In this document: piece by piece, positions 20,490 through 29,628 of the stretch
Layout: the number at the start of each line of letters is the position of its first letter
Position numbering within the stretch: position 1 is the stretch's first letter
NCBI RefSeq assembly: GCF_026191635.1
Contig: NZ_JAKRRW010000003.1
Location: 1-64,000 of the forward strand
DNA from: Photobacterium obscurum
GTDB taxonomy: Bacteria > Pseudomonadota > Gammaproteobacteria > Enterobacterales > Vibrionaceae
Reading direction: 5' to 3'
DNA: 64,000 nt
Position numbers and translations under genes: made by a program
The notes under the pieces: generated by a model
The model's database searches: none
Told to the model about the DNA's origin: nothing
Seen by the model: the letters and a program-made list of their open reading frames with translations, nothing else

Positions 20490-20743
20490 AACGACTTCCT
20501 TTTTCGTAATAGGCTTGTTCATTATGTGACCAAGAGCCTAAACTGTCCAGATACAGATATTGCATGCCGCTGAAATCTGTGCGAGGTCATAATTACTTAA
20601 ATATAGTGATATTTTATTAAAAGGTTATAACACTCGATGGAATTGCCCCAAGTAATACCATGGCGTGTCATTATTTAGTCTACCTGCAAGGAAATGAGTT
20701 AGTCGGGGATAAATGAAAGGAGTATTGGCCTGAGCCCTAGCGG
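20490..20743. other. Divergent intergenic region, ACT gene / pstC
   Basis: This AT-rich stretch separates the ACT-ppk-ppx operon from pstC. The PHO box described separately follows at its right end. I see no gene here and no second PHO box pointing toward ppk. Confidence 0.5.
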
Positions 20744-20777
20744 CTGTCATATAATTGTCATCTAAAAGAAATATTAT
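20744..20777 (+). promoter_or_regulatory. PHO box and -10 of the pstCAB-phoU promoter
   Basis: CTGTCAT-ATAA-TTGTCAT (20744-20761) is a near-ideal PhoB site. TATTAT (20772-20777) lies 10 nt downstream as the -10. No good -35 is present, as expected for PhoB-activated promoters. The pstC ATG lies 30 bases beyond. Confidence 0.88.
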
Positions 20778-20807
20778 TGATAAACGTATAAAATTTTTGA
20801 GGTAATA

Positions 20808-23033
20808 ATGGCAGACGCCAGTGCATTTTTGAGCGGAGACAGTCCTGGCCGTCGGGTAAAAGACAAACTCGCACGCTATGGAGTGACTGCTGGCGGTATT
20901 TTTGTCCTTATTACTTTAGTGCTCATTTTCTTCTATTTGCTTTATGTCATTATGCCGATTTTCGCCTCGGTCAAAGTGACGCCTCAGCAAGCCTTTTCTC
21001 TGACATTTACTGACCAACCGGCCGCTATTCATCTCAGTGAGCAAAATGATATCGCTTACCGATTGTCGCGCCAGGGTAAGCTGAGTTTTATTCGCCTGGC
21101 TTCGCCGCAGCCTGGTGAGCTGATTAGCCAACATCGGATTATAGCCAATCCCGCGAGCTTTGCCCGAACCTTGCCCCGTGAAGAGATATTTGCCTACGGT
21201 GGTCGCTCTGGAGAGGTGGTAGTGTTTAAGCCGATGTTTCGAGTAACCTTCTCTGACAATAAGAGGCTTACGACCCCTGAAATTGCCTACCCACTTGGGC
21301 AGCAGTCTATTCAACTTGATCCCGAAGCTCAGCCTATTACTCAACTGGCGGTGTCGCTGCGTAGTGATCGGGCTTTAGTGATAGGTGTGACTGCCGATCA
21401 TCGAGTAAGGGCGATGATTTTCCGTCATCAAGAAAACCTGCTCGGTCAGGAGTCAGCCTGGCTGTCTCAGTCATTTGTGATCAATGGATTGCCGGATGAA
21501 CTCAGTACTCTAGCGGTTACGCCTGACGGACGAACCCTGTATGCCATGAGTGGCGAGAGCCTTTATGTCGTGACACTCGACGGTGAGAACTCAACAGTAC
21601 GGGATGTAGTTGATGTCAGTACCGCTAAGGGAATACCGCAACAGCTGACATTGTTGTCGGGAGCAAATTCCCTGTTGATCACGACCAGTGACAATGTCGT
21701 TTCACAATGGTTTGAAGTATTGCGGGAGGGCAAACGTACACTGGTCAATGCCCGCAGCTTTAGTTTAACTGACAGCCCTGTTGTTCAGCTTGCTCCGGAG
21801 TATGCTCGGAAAGGTTTTTTTGCCGTTCAGCAAGACGGTACGTTATCGGCTTATTACACGTCGGTCAAAGGCCATATTTATCGTGAGTCATTGCCTGGAA
21901 ATCCCCCTGACTGGCTTTCTATTTCACCTCGTGCGGATAGATTACTGACCGTCGATGATAATGAATGGCAGCTATATAAGGTTGATAATCGTCATCCAGA
22001 AATCGGCTTTGCATCTCTTTGGCAGAAGATCTGGTATGAAGGCTATCCCGAACCTGAATTTGTCTGGCAGTCGACCTCTGCCACTGACGAGTTTGAACCG
22101 AAGCTTAGCTTGGTTCCTGTTGTTTTTGGTACGTTGAAAGCGGCTGTTTACGCGATGTTTTTTGCCATTCCGATGGCATTGGCCGGGGCGATTTATACTG
22201 CCTACTTTATGTCATCGAAAATGCGTAGGTTTATCAAACCGACAGTTGAGATTATGGAGGCTTTGCCAACGGTTATTCTCGGCTTTTTGGCCGGGATTTG
22301 GTTGGCTCCGATAGTGGAAGAGTACCTACCGGGTATTGTACTGATCATTGTGATGTTTCCACTGACCATGTTGCTGGTGGGGGTTGGTTGGTCGCTATTG
22401 CCAGGGCAATGGCGGCACCGGTTGCCGAATGGTTTCCATATTATCTTGCTGATGCCGATGATAATGCTGCTCGGCTATGGTTGTCTTGAAATGAGTCCGT
22501 ACCTAGAGCAGTGGTTATTTGCCGGTGATATGCGTATCTACCTCACCAATGAGTGGGGGTTCGGTTTCGATCAGCGCAATACGCTGGTGGTCGGCATTGC
22601 GATGGGCTTTGCTGTGATCCCGACGATTTTCTCGATTGCCGAAGATGCTATTTTCTCGGTACCGGGGCACCTGACCAGCGGTTCGCTGGCGCTGGGAGCT
22701 ACCCATTGGCAGACCCTGACCCGCGTCGTGTTGCTGACGGCGAGCCCGGGGATTTTCTCGGCGATTATGATGGGGCTGGGGCGCGCTGTGGGTGAAACCA
22801 TGATTGTACTCATGGCAACGGGGAATACCCCGATTATGGACTGGAACGTACTGGAAGGTTTGCGGACCTTGTCGGCGACAATTGCCATTGAGATGCCCGA
22901 AACCGAAGTGGGTAGTTCGCATTATCGGGTGTTGTTTCTTGCTGCGTTTGTTTTGTTTGTGTTTACGTTTTTCTTCAACACCATTGCAGAGCTTGTCCGC
23001 CAGCGGTTACGAGAGAAGTACAGTTCTCTTTAG
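20808..23033 (+). CDS. pstC: Phosphate ABC transporter permease PstC with large periplasmic insertion
   Basis: The last 310 residues (about 430-741) are an ordinary PstC-type permease: FGTLKAAVYAMFFAIPMALAG, EALPTVILGFLAGI and the EAA-like loop LGATHWQTLTRVVL. Ahead of it, a first membrane helix at 27-50 is followed by about 370 residues predicted to be periplasmic. That part contains repeated strands such as LAVTPDGRTLYAMSGESLYV and LSISPRADRLLTVDDNEWQL, which look like a beta-propeller. E. coli PstC has only about 319 residues. GAGGT lies a few bases before the ATG. The gene leads pstCAB-phoU and is preceded by a strong PHO box. Confidence 0.92.
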   Translation: MADASAFLSGDSPGRRVKDKLARYGVTAGGIFVLITLVLIFFYLLYVIMPIFASVKVTPQQAFSLTFTDQPAAIHLSEQNDIAYRLSRQGKLSFIRLASPQPGELISQHRIIANPASFARTLPREEIFAYGGRSGEVVVFKPMFRVTFSDNKRLTTPEIAYPLGQQSIQLDPEAQPITQLAVSLRSDRALVIGVTADHRVRAMIFRHQENLLGQESAWLSQSFVINGLPDELSTLAVTPDGRTLYAMSGESLYVVTLDGENSTVRDVVDVSTAKGIPQQLTLLSGANSLLITTSDNVVSQWFEVLREGKRTLVNARSFSLTDSPVVQLAPEYARKGFFAVQQDGTLSAYYTSVKGHIYRESLPGNPPDWLSISPRADRLLTVDDNEWQLYKVDNRHPEIGFASLWQKIWYEGYPEPEFVWQSTSATDEFEPKLSLVPVVFGTLKAAVYAMFFAIPMALAGAIYTAYFMSSKMRRFIKPTVEIMEALPTVILGFLAGIWLAPIVEEYLPGIVLIIVMFPLTMLLVGVGWSLLPGQWRHRLPNGFHIILLMPMIMLLGYGCLEMSPYLEQWLFAGDMRIYLTNEWGFGFDQRNTLVVGIAMGFAVIPTIFSIAEDAIFSVPGHLTSGSLALGATHWQTLTRVVLLTASPGIFSAIMMGLGRAVGETMIVLMATGNTPIMDWNVLEGLRTLSATIAIEMPETEVGSSHYRVLFLAAFVLFVFTFFFNTIAELVRQRLREKYSSL

Positions 23034-23063
23034 TATGAATTTTTATTGTCGGCTAACAGATAA

Positions 23064-24680
23064 ATGATGGGAAATTGGTTTAGATCAGGCTCGCCGTGGA
23101 TATGGTTGACTGCAGGCGCGGTAAGCCTGAGCTTGGTTGCCGTATTAGGTTTGATATTACTGATAGGCTGGAAAGGTTTGAGTTACTTCTGGCCGGCACC
23201 CGTGTATCAATTTGATGTTGATCTTAATGGTCAGAAGCAGGTCATTATTGGTGAGATTTACGAGCAAAAATCAATCTCGGTAAAGCAGTTGGCTGAAGCT
23301 GGAGTTGATGTCTCTGCAATGGAAGGTGAGCGAGTCACGCGTTACCTGATCAAAACAGGCAACCGGGAACGGGTGGCGCTGGACTTTATTACCTTGCTTG
23401 AAACCCAAATTGACAGCCAAACGCTGGCCAATGAGATTGCGGTGATTGACCGAGTGAAAAACGGTAAATTCTACGGTTATCCTATTAGCTTTATCGATGA
23501 TGGGGTGAGCAAGGATCTGACAGCTTTGCCGCAGGGGCTGATGGAAGCGGCTCAGGTCAGAAAAGAGATAAAGCTGCTGCAGCAGACCGAGATAGCATCG
23601 ATTAACTATCAGTTGGAACAGTTGCGGCAACAGGAACGCAGACTTGGTATTCAGCCGGAATTAACGCTTCAGCACCAGCGGTTAGAGCAAGAGTACCTCC
23701 AGTTAGAGCAGCGTTTGTTTAGCTTGCGACTGTTGCTTGAAAAAGATGCCTTGCTGGTACGCGATATGGCGGGGACAACCGTCTCTTTACCACTCGAGCA
23801 AATATTGGATATCTGGTATCCGAATAACCTCTCCTTCGCAGGAAAGATCGTGCACTGGGGGCGACAGATTGGAAAGTTTGTTAGCGATGATCCCCGGGAA
23901 GCGAATACTGAAGGGGGGGTGTTTCCGGCTATTTTTGGTACCGTGTTCATGGTATTGCTGATGAGTGTGATTGTCACCCCGCTTGGGGTGATGGCGGCTA
24001 TCTACTTGCATGAGTATGCGGGAAAGAATAGCTTTACCAAACTGATCCGGGTCGCGGTAATTAACTTAGCTGGTGTACCATCAATTGTTTACGGCGTATT
24101 TGGTCTTGGCTTCTTCGTTTATATGGTGGGCGGAACGCTTGACGAGATCTTTTTCTCTGATCAGCTGCCAGCTCCGACATTTGGTACGCCGGGGATATTA
24201 TGGTCGGCACTGACGTTAGCGATCCTGACCTTGCCGGTGGTGATTGTCTCGACTGAAGAGGGGTTGGCACGGATCCCGAACTCGGTGCGTCATGGTTCTC
24301 TGGCGCTGGGGGCAACCCAGGCGGAAACGCTTTGGCGCATTGTGCTGCCGATGGCCAGCCCGGCGATTATGACCGGACTGATTCTGGCTGTTGCCAGGGC
24401 CGCGGGTGAAGTTGCTCCGCTCATGCTGGTCGGTGTGGTGAAGATGGCCCCGAGCCTGCCGGTCGATAGCCATTTCCCCTATTTACATTTAGACCGCAAG
24501 TTCATGCACCTTGGCTATCATATCTATGATGTCGGTTTTCAAAGCCCGAATGTAGAAGCCGCCCGTCCGCTGGTGTATGCGACCTCATTTTTGCTGGTGA
24601 CGGTGATCGTCGGGCTGAACCTGACGGCCATTGGTATCCGAAACCATTTGCGGGAGAAGTACCGCTCTTTGGAACAATAA
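23064..24680 (+). CDS. pstA: Phosphate ABC transporter permease PstA with periplasmic coiled-coil insertion
   Basis: The C-terminal part (residues 284-538) is a PstA permease with AIFGTVFMVLLMSVIVTPLG, NLAGVPSIVYGVFGLGFF and the EAA loop LGATQAETLWRIVLP. A first membrane helix at about 12-36 is followed by a 240-residue periplasmic stretch absent from E. coli PstA (296 residues). Within it, residues 164-230 are a Gln-, Leu- and Glu-rich coiled coil (NYQLEQLRQQERRL). This pairs with the extended PstC, so both permeases carry matching extra domains. The start is one of two adjacent ATG codons, 30 bases after pstC. Confidence 0.92.
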   Translation: MMGNWFRSGSPWIWLTAGAVSLSLVAVLGLILLIGWKGLSYFWPAPVYQFDVDLNGQKQVIIGEIYEQKSISVKQLAEAGVDVSAMEGERVTRYLIKTGNRERVALDFITLLETQIDSQTLANEIAVIDRVKNGKFYGYPISFIDDGVSKDLTALPQGLMEAAQVRKEIKLLQQTEIASINYQLEQLRQQERRLGIQPELTLQHQRLEQEYLQLEQRLFSLRLLLEKDALLVRDMAGTTVSLPLEQILDIWYPNNLSFAGKIVHWGRQIGKFVSDDPREANTEGGVFPAIFGTVFMVLLMSVIVTPLGVMAAIYLHEYAGKNSFTKLIRVAVINLAGVPSIVYGVFGLGFFVYMVGGTLDEIFFSDQLPAPTFGTPGILWSALTLAILTLPVVIVSTEEGLARIPNSVRHGSLALGATQAETLWRIVLPMASPAIMTGLILAVARAAGEVAPLMLVGVVKMAPSLPVDSHFPYLHLDRKFMHLGYHIYDVGFQSPNVEAARPLVYATSFLLVTVIVGLNLTAIGIRNHLREKYRSLEQ

Positions 24681-24698
24681 CGAGACTTAGGAAGTTAC

Positions 24699-25517
24699 AT
24701 GTTTTCAATCAACTCGACCATGGGCCTATTTCAGCCGGTAGACTTAGCCTCGTTACCCGAAGAGAAGACTGCAATGTCGATTGAAGGGCTTGATTTGCAT
24801 TATGGCAACCATCAGGCACTGTTTAATATCAACATGCGGATTGCCAAAGGGCAGGTAACCTCGTTTATCGGCCCGTCGGGCTGTGGCAAGTCAACCTTGC
24901 TGCGCTGTATCAACCGGATGAATGAGCTGGTGGAAGGCTGCCGGGTTGAGGGTAAGATCATGCTGCATGGCCAGAATATTTATAGCAATCAGGTCGATGT
25001 CGCTGCGTTGCGCCGCCGGGTAGGGATGGTGTTTCAGCGCCCGAATCCGTTTCCGAAATCAATTTATGAAAACGTGGTTTATGGCTTGCGTCTTCAGGGG
25101 ATCAAAGATCTCCGGGTACTGGATGATGCAGTCGAAAACTCCCTGCGTGGTGCTGCGCTGTGGGATGAAGTGAAAGATCGTCTGCATGAAAATGCCTTTG
25201 GTTTGTCTGGCGGGCAGCAACAGCGCCTGGTGATTGCCCGTGCTATTGCCATCGAGCCAGAGGTCTTGCTGCTGGACGAGCCAACCTCGGCGCTGGATCC
25301 GATCTCGACGCTCACGATTGAAGAGTTGATCAATGAGCTAAAAACCAAATATACGGTGATTATTGTAACCCACAATATGCAGCAGGCCGCTCGGGTGTCG
25401 GATAACACTGCATTCATGCATATGGGGGAATTGGTAGAATATGCCAATACCAACGATATTTTTACCACTCCAAAAGAAAAACGTACTGAAGATTACATTA
25501 CTGGCCGATACGGTTAA
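24699..25517 (+). CDS. pstB: Phosphate ABC transporter ATP-binding protein PstB
   Basis: PstB drives phosphate import through PstCA. Walker A is GPSGCGKST, the signature is [16 protein letters not shown] and Walker B is [13 protein letters not shown]. The 272-residue length includes an N-terminal extension of about 25 residues before the conserved core, common in vibrio PstB. AGGAAG lies six bases before the ATG. It follows pstA by 18 bases and precedes phoU by 11. Confidence 0.97.
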   Translation: MFSINSTMGLFQPVDLASLPEEKTAMSIEGLDLHYGNHQALFNINMRIAKGQVTSFIGPSGCGKSTLLRCINRMNELVEGCRVEGKIMLHGQNIYSNQVDVAALRRRVGMVFQRPNPFPKSIYENVVYGLRLQGIKDLRVLDDAVENSLRGAALWDEVKDRLHENAFGLSGGQQQRLVIARAIAIEPEVLLLDEPTSALDPISTLTIEELINELKTKYTVIIVTHNMQQAARVSDNTAFMHMGELVEYANTNDIFTTPKEKRTEDYITGRYG

Positions 25518-25528
25518 GGAATCAGAAC

Positions 25529-26239
25529 ATGTTGGATAATTTAAGTCTTGGCCGACATATTTCCGGCCAGTTTAACGCCGAGCTGGAAAGCATTCGTACC
25601 CATGTGTTGGCGATGGGCGGGCTGGTGGAGCAGCAGTTGGCTGATGCCCTGAAGGCAATGCACAAACAAGATGCCGAGCTGGCCAAGCGGGTGATTAAAG
25701 ATGATCACAAGGTCAATGCGATGGAAGTGGCGATCGATGAAGCCTGTACCCGGATTATTGCCAAGCGCCAGCCAACGGCCAGTGATTTGCGCTTGGTGAT
25801 CGCAATTATCAAGACGATTACCGACCTGGAGCGTATTGGTGACGTTGCCGAGAGCATTGCCAAAGTGGCGCTGGAGAATTTCACCAACAGGCAATATAAC
25901 CTGCTGGTGTCACTGGAAGCGTTGGGGCAGCATGCGGTAAGAATGCTGCATGAGGTGCTCGATGCCTTTGCCCGGATGGATGTCAAAGCGGCGATTGCCG
26001 TCTACCAGGAAGACGATCGCATTGACCGTGAGTATGAGGCAATTATTCGCCAGCTAATGACTTACATGATGGAAGACCCGCGCTCTATTCCCAATGTGCT
26101 GCAGGTCATGTGGTCGGCCCGTTCAATCGAGCGGGTCGGGGATCGTTGCCAGAATATCTGCGAGTACATTATCTATTTCGTCAAAGGCAAAGATATTCGT
26201 CACACCAGCCAGGAAGAGATTGAGAATATTCTGAAATAG
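25529..26239 (+). CDS. phoU: Phosphate signalling protein PhoU
   Basis: PhoU joins Pst and PhoR to hold the Pho regulon off when phosphate is plentiful. It is all helical with two PhoU domains (about residues 18-105 and 120-210), each carrying an acidic metal-binding segment ([15 protein letters not shown] and [15 protein letters not shown]). The 236-residue length is normal. It ends the pst operon, and its TAG stop lies one base from the stop of the convergent ppk2 with no room for a terminator. Confidence 0.96.
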   Translation: MLDNLSLGRHISGQFNAELESIRTHVLAMGGLVEQQLADALKAMHKQDAELAKRVIKDDHKVNAMEVAIDEACTRIIAKRQPTASDLRLVIAIIKTITDLERIGDVAESIAKVALENFTNRQYNLLVSLEALGQHAVRMLHEVLDAFARMDVKAAIAVYQEDDRIDREYEAIIRQLMTYMMEDPRSIPNVLQVMWSARSIERVGDRCQNICEYIIYFVKGKDIRHTSQEEIENILK

Positions 26240-26240
26240 C

Positions 26241-27044
26241 TTAATCCTTGTCAAACCGATCCGGAACAAATGTCTGGCTGTCTGCAGGAGCCCGAACATA
26301 GCCTTCTTTATTGACCTCCGGTAGTTCGATATGCGGGTAGTGGATCTCTTCATAAGGAATGTGGGATAGCAAGTGTGAAATGCAATTAATCCGGGCTTTC
26401 TTTTTATTGTCGGCGTTAACTACCCACCACGGGCACTGCTTGGTATCGGTATAGGCAAACATGCGATCTTTCGCGGCGGAATATTCTGCCCAGCGGTCAC
26501 GAGAATCAAGATCCATGGGGCTAAATTTCCAGCGTTTTATCGGGGTATGGATCCGTTCTAGAAATCGGCTTTCCTGCACTTCGTCAGAAACCGAGAACCA
26601 GTACTTCAGTAGGATAATGCCAGAACGTTGTAGCATGCGTTCAAATTCAGGGCATGAGCGAAGAAATTCTTCATACTCTTCATCGGTACAGAAGCCCATG
26701 ACTTTTTCGACCCCGGCGCGGTTGTACCAGCTGCGGTCAAACAGTACTAGTTCGCCGGCAGAAGGAAGGTGGGCGACATAGCGCTGAAAGTACCATTGGG
26801 TTCTTTCTTTTTCGGTCGGTTTTGGCAAGGCGGCGATACGGCAAACCCGAGGATTGAGTTTTTCGATGATCCGTTTAATCACCCCGCCTTTCCCGGCTGC
26901 ATCCCGGCCTTCAAAAATAACAGCCACTTTCAGCCCGCGGTGCTTAATCCATTCCTGCAGTTTGACTAGCTCAACCTGCAAACGCTCGAGCTCTTTTTCG
27001 TAGTCTTTCTTTTTGAGTTTCTTGTCGTGATGGGTAATGGCCAT
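26241..27044 (-). CDS. ppk2: Polyphosphate kinase 2 (PPK2 family)
   Basis: PPK2 enzymes use polyphosphate to phosphorylate nucleoside mono- or diphosphates in the cytoplasm. Walker A is FEGRDAAGKGG and Walker B is LFDRSWYNRAGVE; the lid-type segment RWKFSPMDLDSRDRW follows. At 267 residues it is a one-domain protein, with a charged N-terminal helix. Family class (NDP- or NMP-preferring) cannot be called from this alone. It is transcribed toward phoU. With ppk1 and ppx nearby, synthesis, breakdown and use of polyphosphate are encoded in one locus. Confidence 0.92.
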   Translation of the reverse strand: MAITHHDKKLKKKDYEKELERLQVELVKLQEWIKHRGLKVAVIFEGRDAAGKGGVIKRIIEKLNPRVCRIAALPKPTEKERTQWYFQRYVAHLPSAGELVLFDRSWYNRAGVEKVMGFCTDEEYEEFLRSCPEFERMLQRSGIILLKYWFSVSDEVQESRFLERIHTPIKRWKFSPMDLDSRDRWAEYSAAKDRMFAYTDTKQCPWWVVNADNKKKARINCISHLLSHIPYEEIHYPHIELPEVNKEGYVRAPADSQTFVPDRFDKD

Positions 27045-27337
27045 ACCATACTCCGTCTCTTGGAACCTTCATTGAATTTCTTGTTTAATAGTAATGCCAT
27101 ATCGGAGTGATGACGAATTTAGTCTCTCTCCCATGATATCTTCTAGCAGAACAACACCAAGATGATTCTTTTATCGAGATATTAATTGTCATATAAATTT
27201 TTAAGTTGATAACTATTTGTATTAACTCTAATTGAACGCCGTGCTATTTTGTGCTCTTATGTGTCTGGTTGCGCTGGTGTTCATTGTCAGCGCCTCGTTT
27301 GGATACAAAGAACAAATACAATAATTAAGGACAGAAG
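27045..27337. other. Divergent intergenic region, ppk2 / S33 hydrolase
   Basis: About 290 AT-rich bases hold the promoters of two divergent genes. One PHO half-site (TTGTCAT at 27186) is present without a second half. No gene or RNA is seen. Confidence 0.45.
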
Positions 27338-28831
27338 ATGTACAAATTAGCATCAGGACTTTTAACATGCCTGGTCTTGGCGGGTTGTAACAGCGGCGGG
27401 AGCGATGACAAGTTCTCAAAAATTGATGTAACCACAGCACAGAGCTGCCCATCAAATATGACTTGTGGCTTTATGTCGGCACCTAAAAGCTATGAGGATG
27501 GATCCAGTGAAATGGTTGAAATCTATTATGGTGTTCACAAGGCACTGGATCCGGCTAACCGCATTGGTGCGTTGATCCTTAACTTTGGAGGCCCTAGTGC
27601 TGAGGCTGTTCTTGGGGCTTCATCGATGGCGAGTTACGCATTACCCAAGGAAATTCTGAATCGCTTTGATATTGTCGGTATAGATCCCCGCGGTACAGGG
27701 CAGAGTGCTTTTGCCAAAGAGCTAACAGAATGTGCTGTTGCTGAATATAGAGGTGAAGGTGATTGTAATTCGACTTATCAACAAGTGGCACCTTACTTGG
27801 GCAGTAATACGGTTGTGAAAGATATTGATCGACTTCGAGAATTGCTTGGTGACGACAAGTTAACGTTCTTAGGTTACTCATACGGTACCCGTCTTGGTTC
27901 TTTATACGCCAAGACATTCCCTGATAATGTCCGTGCTATTGTATTAGATTCTCCAATGTCACCGACGAATGCGAACAATGTTGAAATTCGTGTTGGTAAC
28001 ACTGCTGGTTATGAAAAAATTGCAGACTTCCGGTTAGGCCACGATATTTCCCGTAATAATCGTTATCAGGATATTGTCGATAGTCTTTTTACTGGTCCGG
28101 ATTATTCGTATCGTGCTAATGACGATACCCTGAGTTTAAAGGACGGGATATCAACATTAAACCTTACGGTAGCAAGAGAGCCATCTGGTGATTGGCAGGA
28201 TATTGAATCTGGTCTTGTTAAGTTGCTAGATGAAGACTCTGTTTCTGCTCTGAATTGGTCTCTTCTACTTAAGTCGGGTGGTACTGGCTCCGTTTCTGAT
28301 TCTGAATTGTATGATCAACTCAGAGGTAACGCACTATTCAAAGCGGTGGTTTGCACTGATGAAAGAGCTCCTTTGACGGATAGCGAAATTGAGGCAACAG
28401 AGAGTCGCTATACGCAGGCTTCTTCATTATATGGTTTATTGACTTACCACCAGACTGCAGAGTTGTGTAAGGGCTGGTCAGCACAGCGTGATCCAATTCC
28501 TGCGGTCACTGATATGGAGGCAGCCTTGGGAGGCCAGCAAATCCTAATCATCGGTGGTCAGTACGATCCGGCAACGCCTTATGTGTGGGCAGAAGAAATG
28601 GCGGCCAATTTCGGGGCGTCGGCTTCGTTGGTTACCGTTGATAACTATGTCGATCATGGCTTTAGCTACAGCGGAATTGGCTGTATCGATAAAAATACCA
28701 CGGCTTATCTGCTTGACCCGGATTACAAGATTGCAGAGCAGACTTGTAATGCGCCTGTATCCACGTTTGGCAAGTCTTTTGCGATTGCACCGGGTGTTCC
28801 GCATCCAGCAAAAGATGTTATAGGCTGGTAA
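27338..28831 (+). CDS. Lipoprotein alpha/beta hydrolase, S33 tripeptidyl aminopeptidase-like
   Basis: A signal peptide with lipobox LAGC (Cys17) marks a membrane-anchored lipoprotein. The fold is alpha/beta hydrolase: the oxyanion segment LNFGGPS, DIVGIDPRGTGQS, and the nucleophile elbow GYSYG with Ser181. The TAP-like C-terminal region has the Asp in GGQYDPATP and the His in VDHGFS. The 497-residue length fits secreted proline- or tripeptidyl-aminopeptidases of family S33. It probably trims peptides in the periplasm or at the surface; the substrate is not known. AAGGACAG precedes the ATG. It appears to be a single-gene unit. Confidence 0.82.
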   Translation: MYKLASGLLTCLVLAGCNSGGSDDKFSKIDVTTAQSCPSNMTCGFMSAPKSYEDGSSEMVEIYYGVHKALDPANRIGALILNFGGPSAEAVLGASSMASYALPKEILNRFDIVGIDPRGTGQSAFAKELTECAVAEYRGEGDCNSTYQQVAPYLGSNTVVKDIDRLRELLGDDKLTFLGYSYGTRLGSLYAKTFPDNVRAIVLDSPMSPTNANNVEIRVGNTAGYEKIADFRLGHDISRNNRYQDIVDSLFTGPDYSYRANDDTLSLKDGISTLNLTVAREPSGDWQDIESGLVKLLDEDSVSALNWSLLLKSGGTGSVSDSELYDQLRGNALFKAVVCTDERAPLTDSEIEATESRYTQASSLYGLLTYHQTAELCKGWSAQRDPIPAVTDMEAALGGQQILIIGGQYDPATPYVWAEEMAANFGASASLVTVDNYVDHGFSYSGIGCIDKNTTAYLLDPDYKIAEQTCNAPVSTFGKSFAIAPGVPHPAKDVIGW

Positions 28832-28860
28832 TACTATTGGTCGCAATTGATATCTAAAAT

Positions 28861-28883
28861 AGAGCCTGCTTTGTAGGCTCTTG
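28861..28883. terminator. Hairpin between the S33 hydrolase gene and cutC
   Basis: The stem AGAGCCT / AGGCTCT lies between two convergent genes. Short T-rich flanks exist on both sides, so it may act weakly in both directions. Confidence 0.6.
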
Positions 28884-28884
28884 T

Positions 28885-29628
28885 CTATCGGCAAGCAACA
28901 GCATGGATAACAGCAGCAACCTTCTCCGCTGAAGTGACGGGAATACTGAAATCGTCAACATCAGCATTGCCCATATGGGCCTGAGAGGCATAGGTAATCA
29001 TATTGCTTGGGCGGGTGCTTTTACCTGACAGGTGTACTTCGTGCACGTTGGATTTCTGAATAATCTCGGCAACATTATCAGCGGTCACGCCAGCCCCGGC
29101 CATAATACTGAGTTTATTGCCACAATAGTCAACCATTCGTCTCAGCATCTCAGCGCCATCCAAGGCACTGGCTTCAAGCCCTGATGTTAACACCCGCTCG
29201 CAGCCCGCAGACATAATGCTTTCCAGTGCTTCAAAAGGCTCTGGACATTGGTCAATTGCGCGGTGGAAAGTAACCCCAAGACTCCCCGCTTCTTTGATAA
29301 GGCTGCGGAGGATCACTGAATCGACTTGGCCCTGGGCATTTAATACGCCCACGACGACGCCCTGTAATCCTGCTTTTTTTACCGCATAAATATCGGCGAG
29401 CATGATCTCGACATCTTGGTCGGAAAACAGGAAGTCGCCCTGACGGGGACGGATCATGGCATAGACCGGAATGGAGGCATGCTTGGCAGCTAATTGCATC
29501 AGGCCGAAATTGGGTGTCAGCCCACCGAGGGCAAGAGACGAGCACAGTTCAATTCGGGTTGCGCCGCCCTGTTGGGCATAGTGTAACGATTCGATGTTGT
29601 CGATGCAGACTTCAATATTGGTGATCAT
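28885..29628 (-). CDS. cutC: CutC family protein
   Basis: CutC proteins are TIM-barrel proteins first linked to copper tolerance; the biochemical role is still unclear. The N-terminus IEVCIDNIESLHYAQQGGATRIELCSSLALGGLTP and the segments AMIRPRQGDF, TFHRAIDQ and LTSGLEASALDG are typical of the family, as is the length of 247 residues. It stands alone between a convergent hydrolase gene and a gap. No copper-related gene is near. Confidence 0.92.
   Translation of the reverse strand: MITNIEVCIDNIESLHYAQQGGATRIELCSSLALGGLTPNFGLMQLAAKHASIPVYAMIRPRQGDFLFSDQDVEIMLADIYAVKKAGLQGVVVGVLNAQGQVDSVILRSLIKEAGSLGVTFHRAIDQCPEPFEALESIMSAGCERVLTSGLEASALDGAEMLRRMVDYCGNKLSIMAGAGVTADNVAEIIQKSNVHEVHLSGKSTRPSNMITYASQAHMGNADVDDFSIPVTSAEKVAAVIHAVACR

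Noticed and set aside
27186..27192. TTGTCAT PHO half-site before the S33 hydrolase gene
   Set aside because: The second half at 11-bp spacing (ATTTTTA) does not match, so a PhoB site cannot be claimed.
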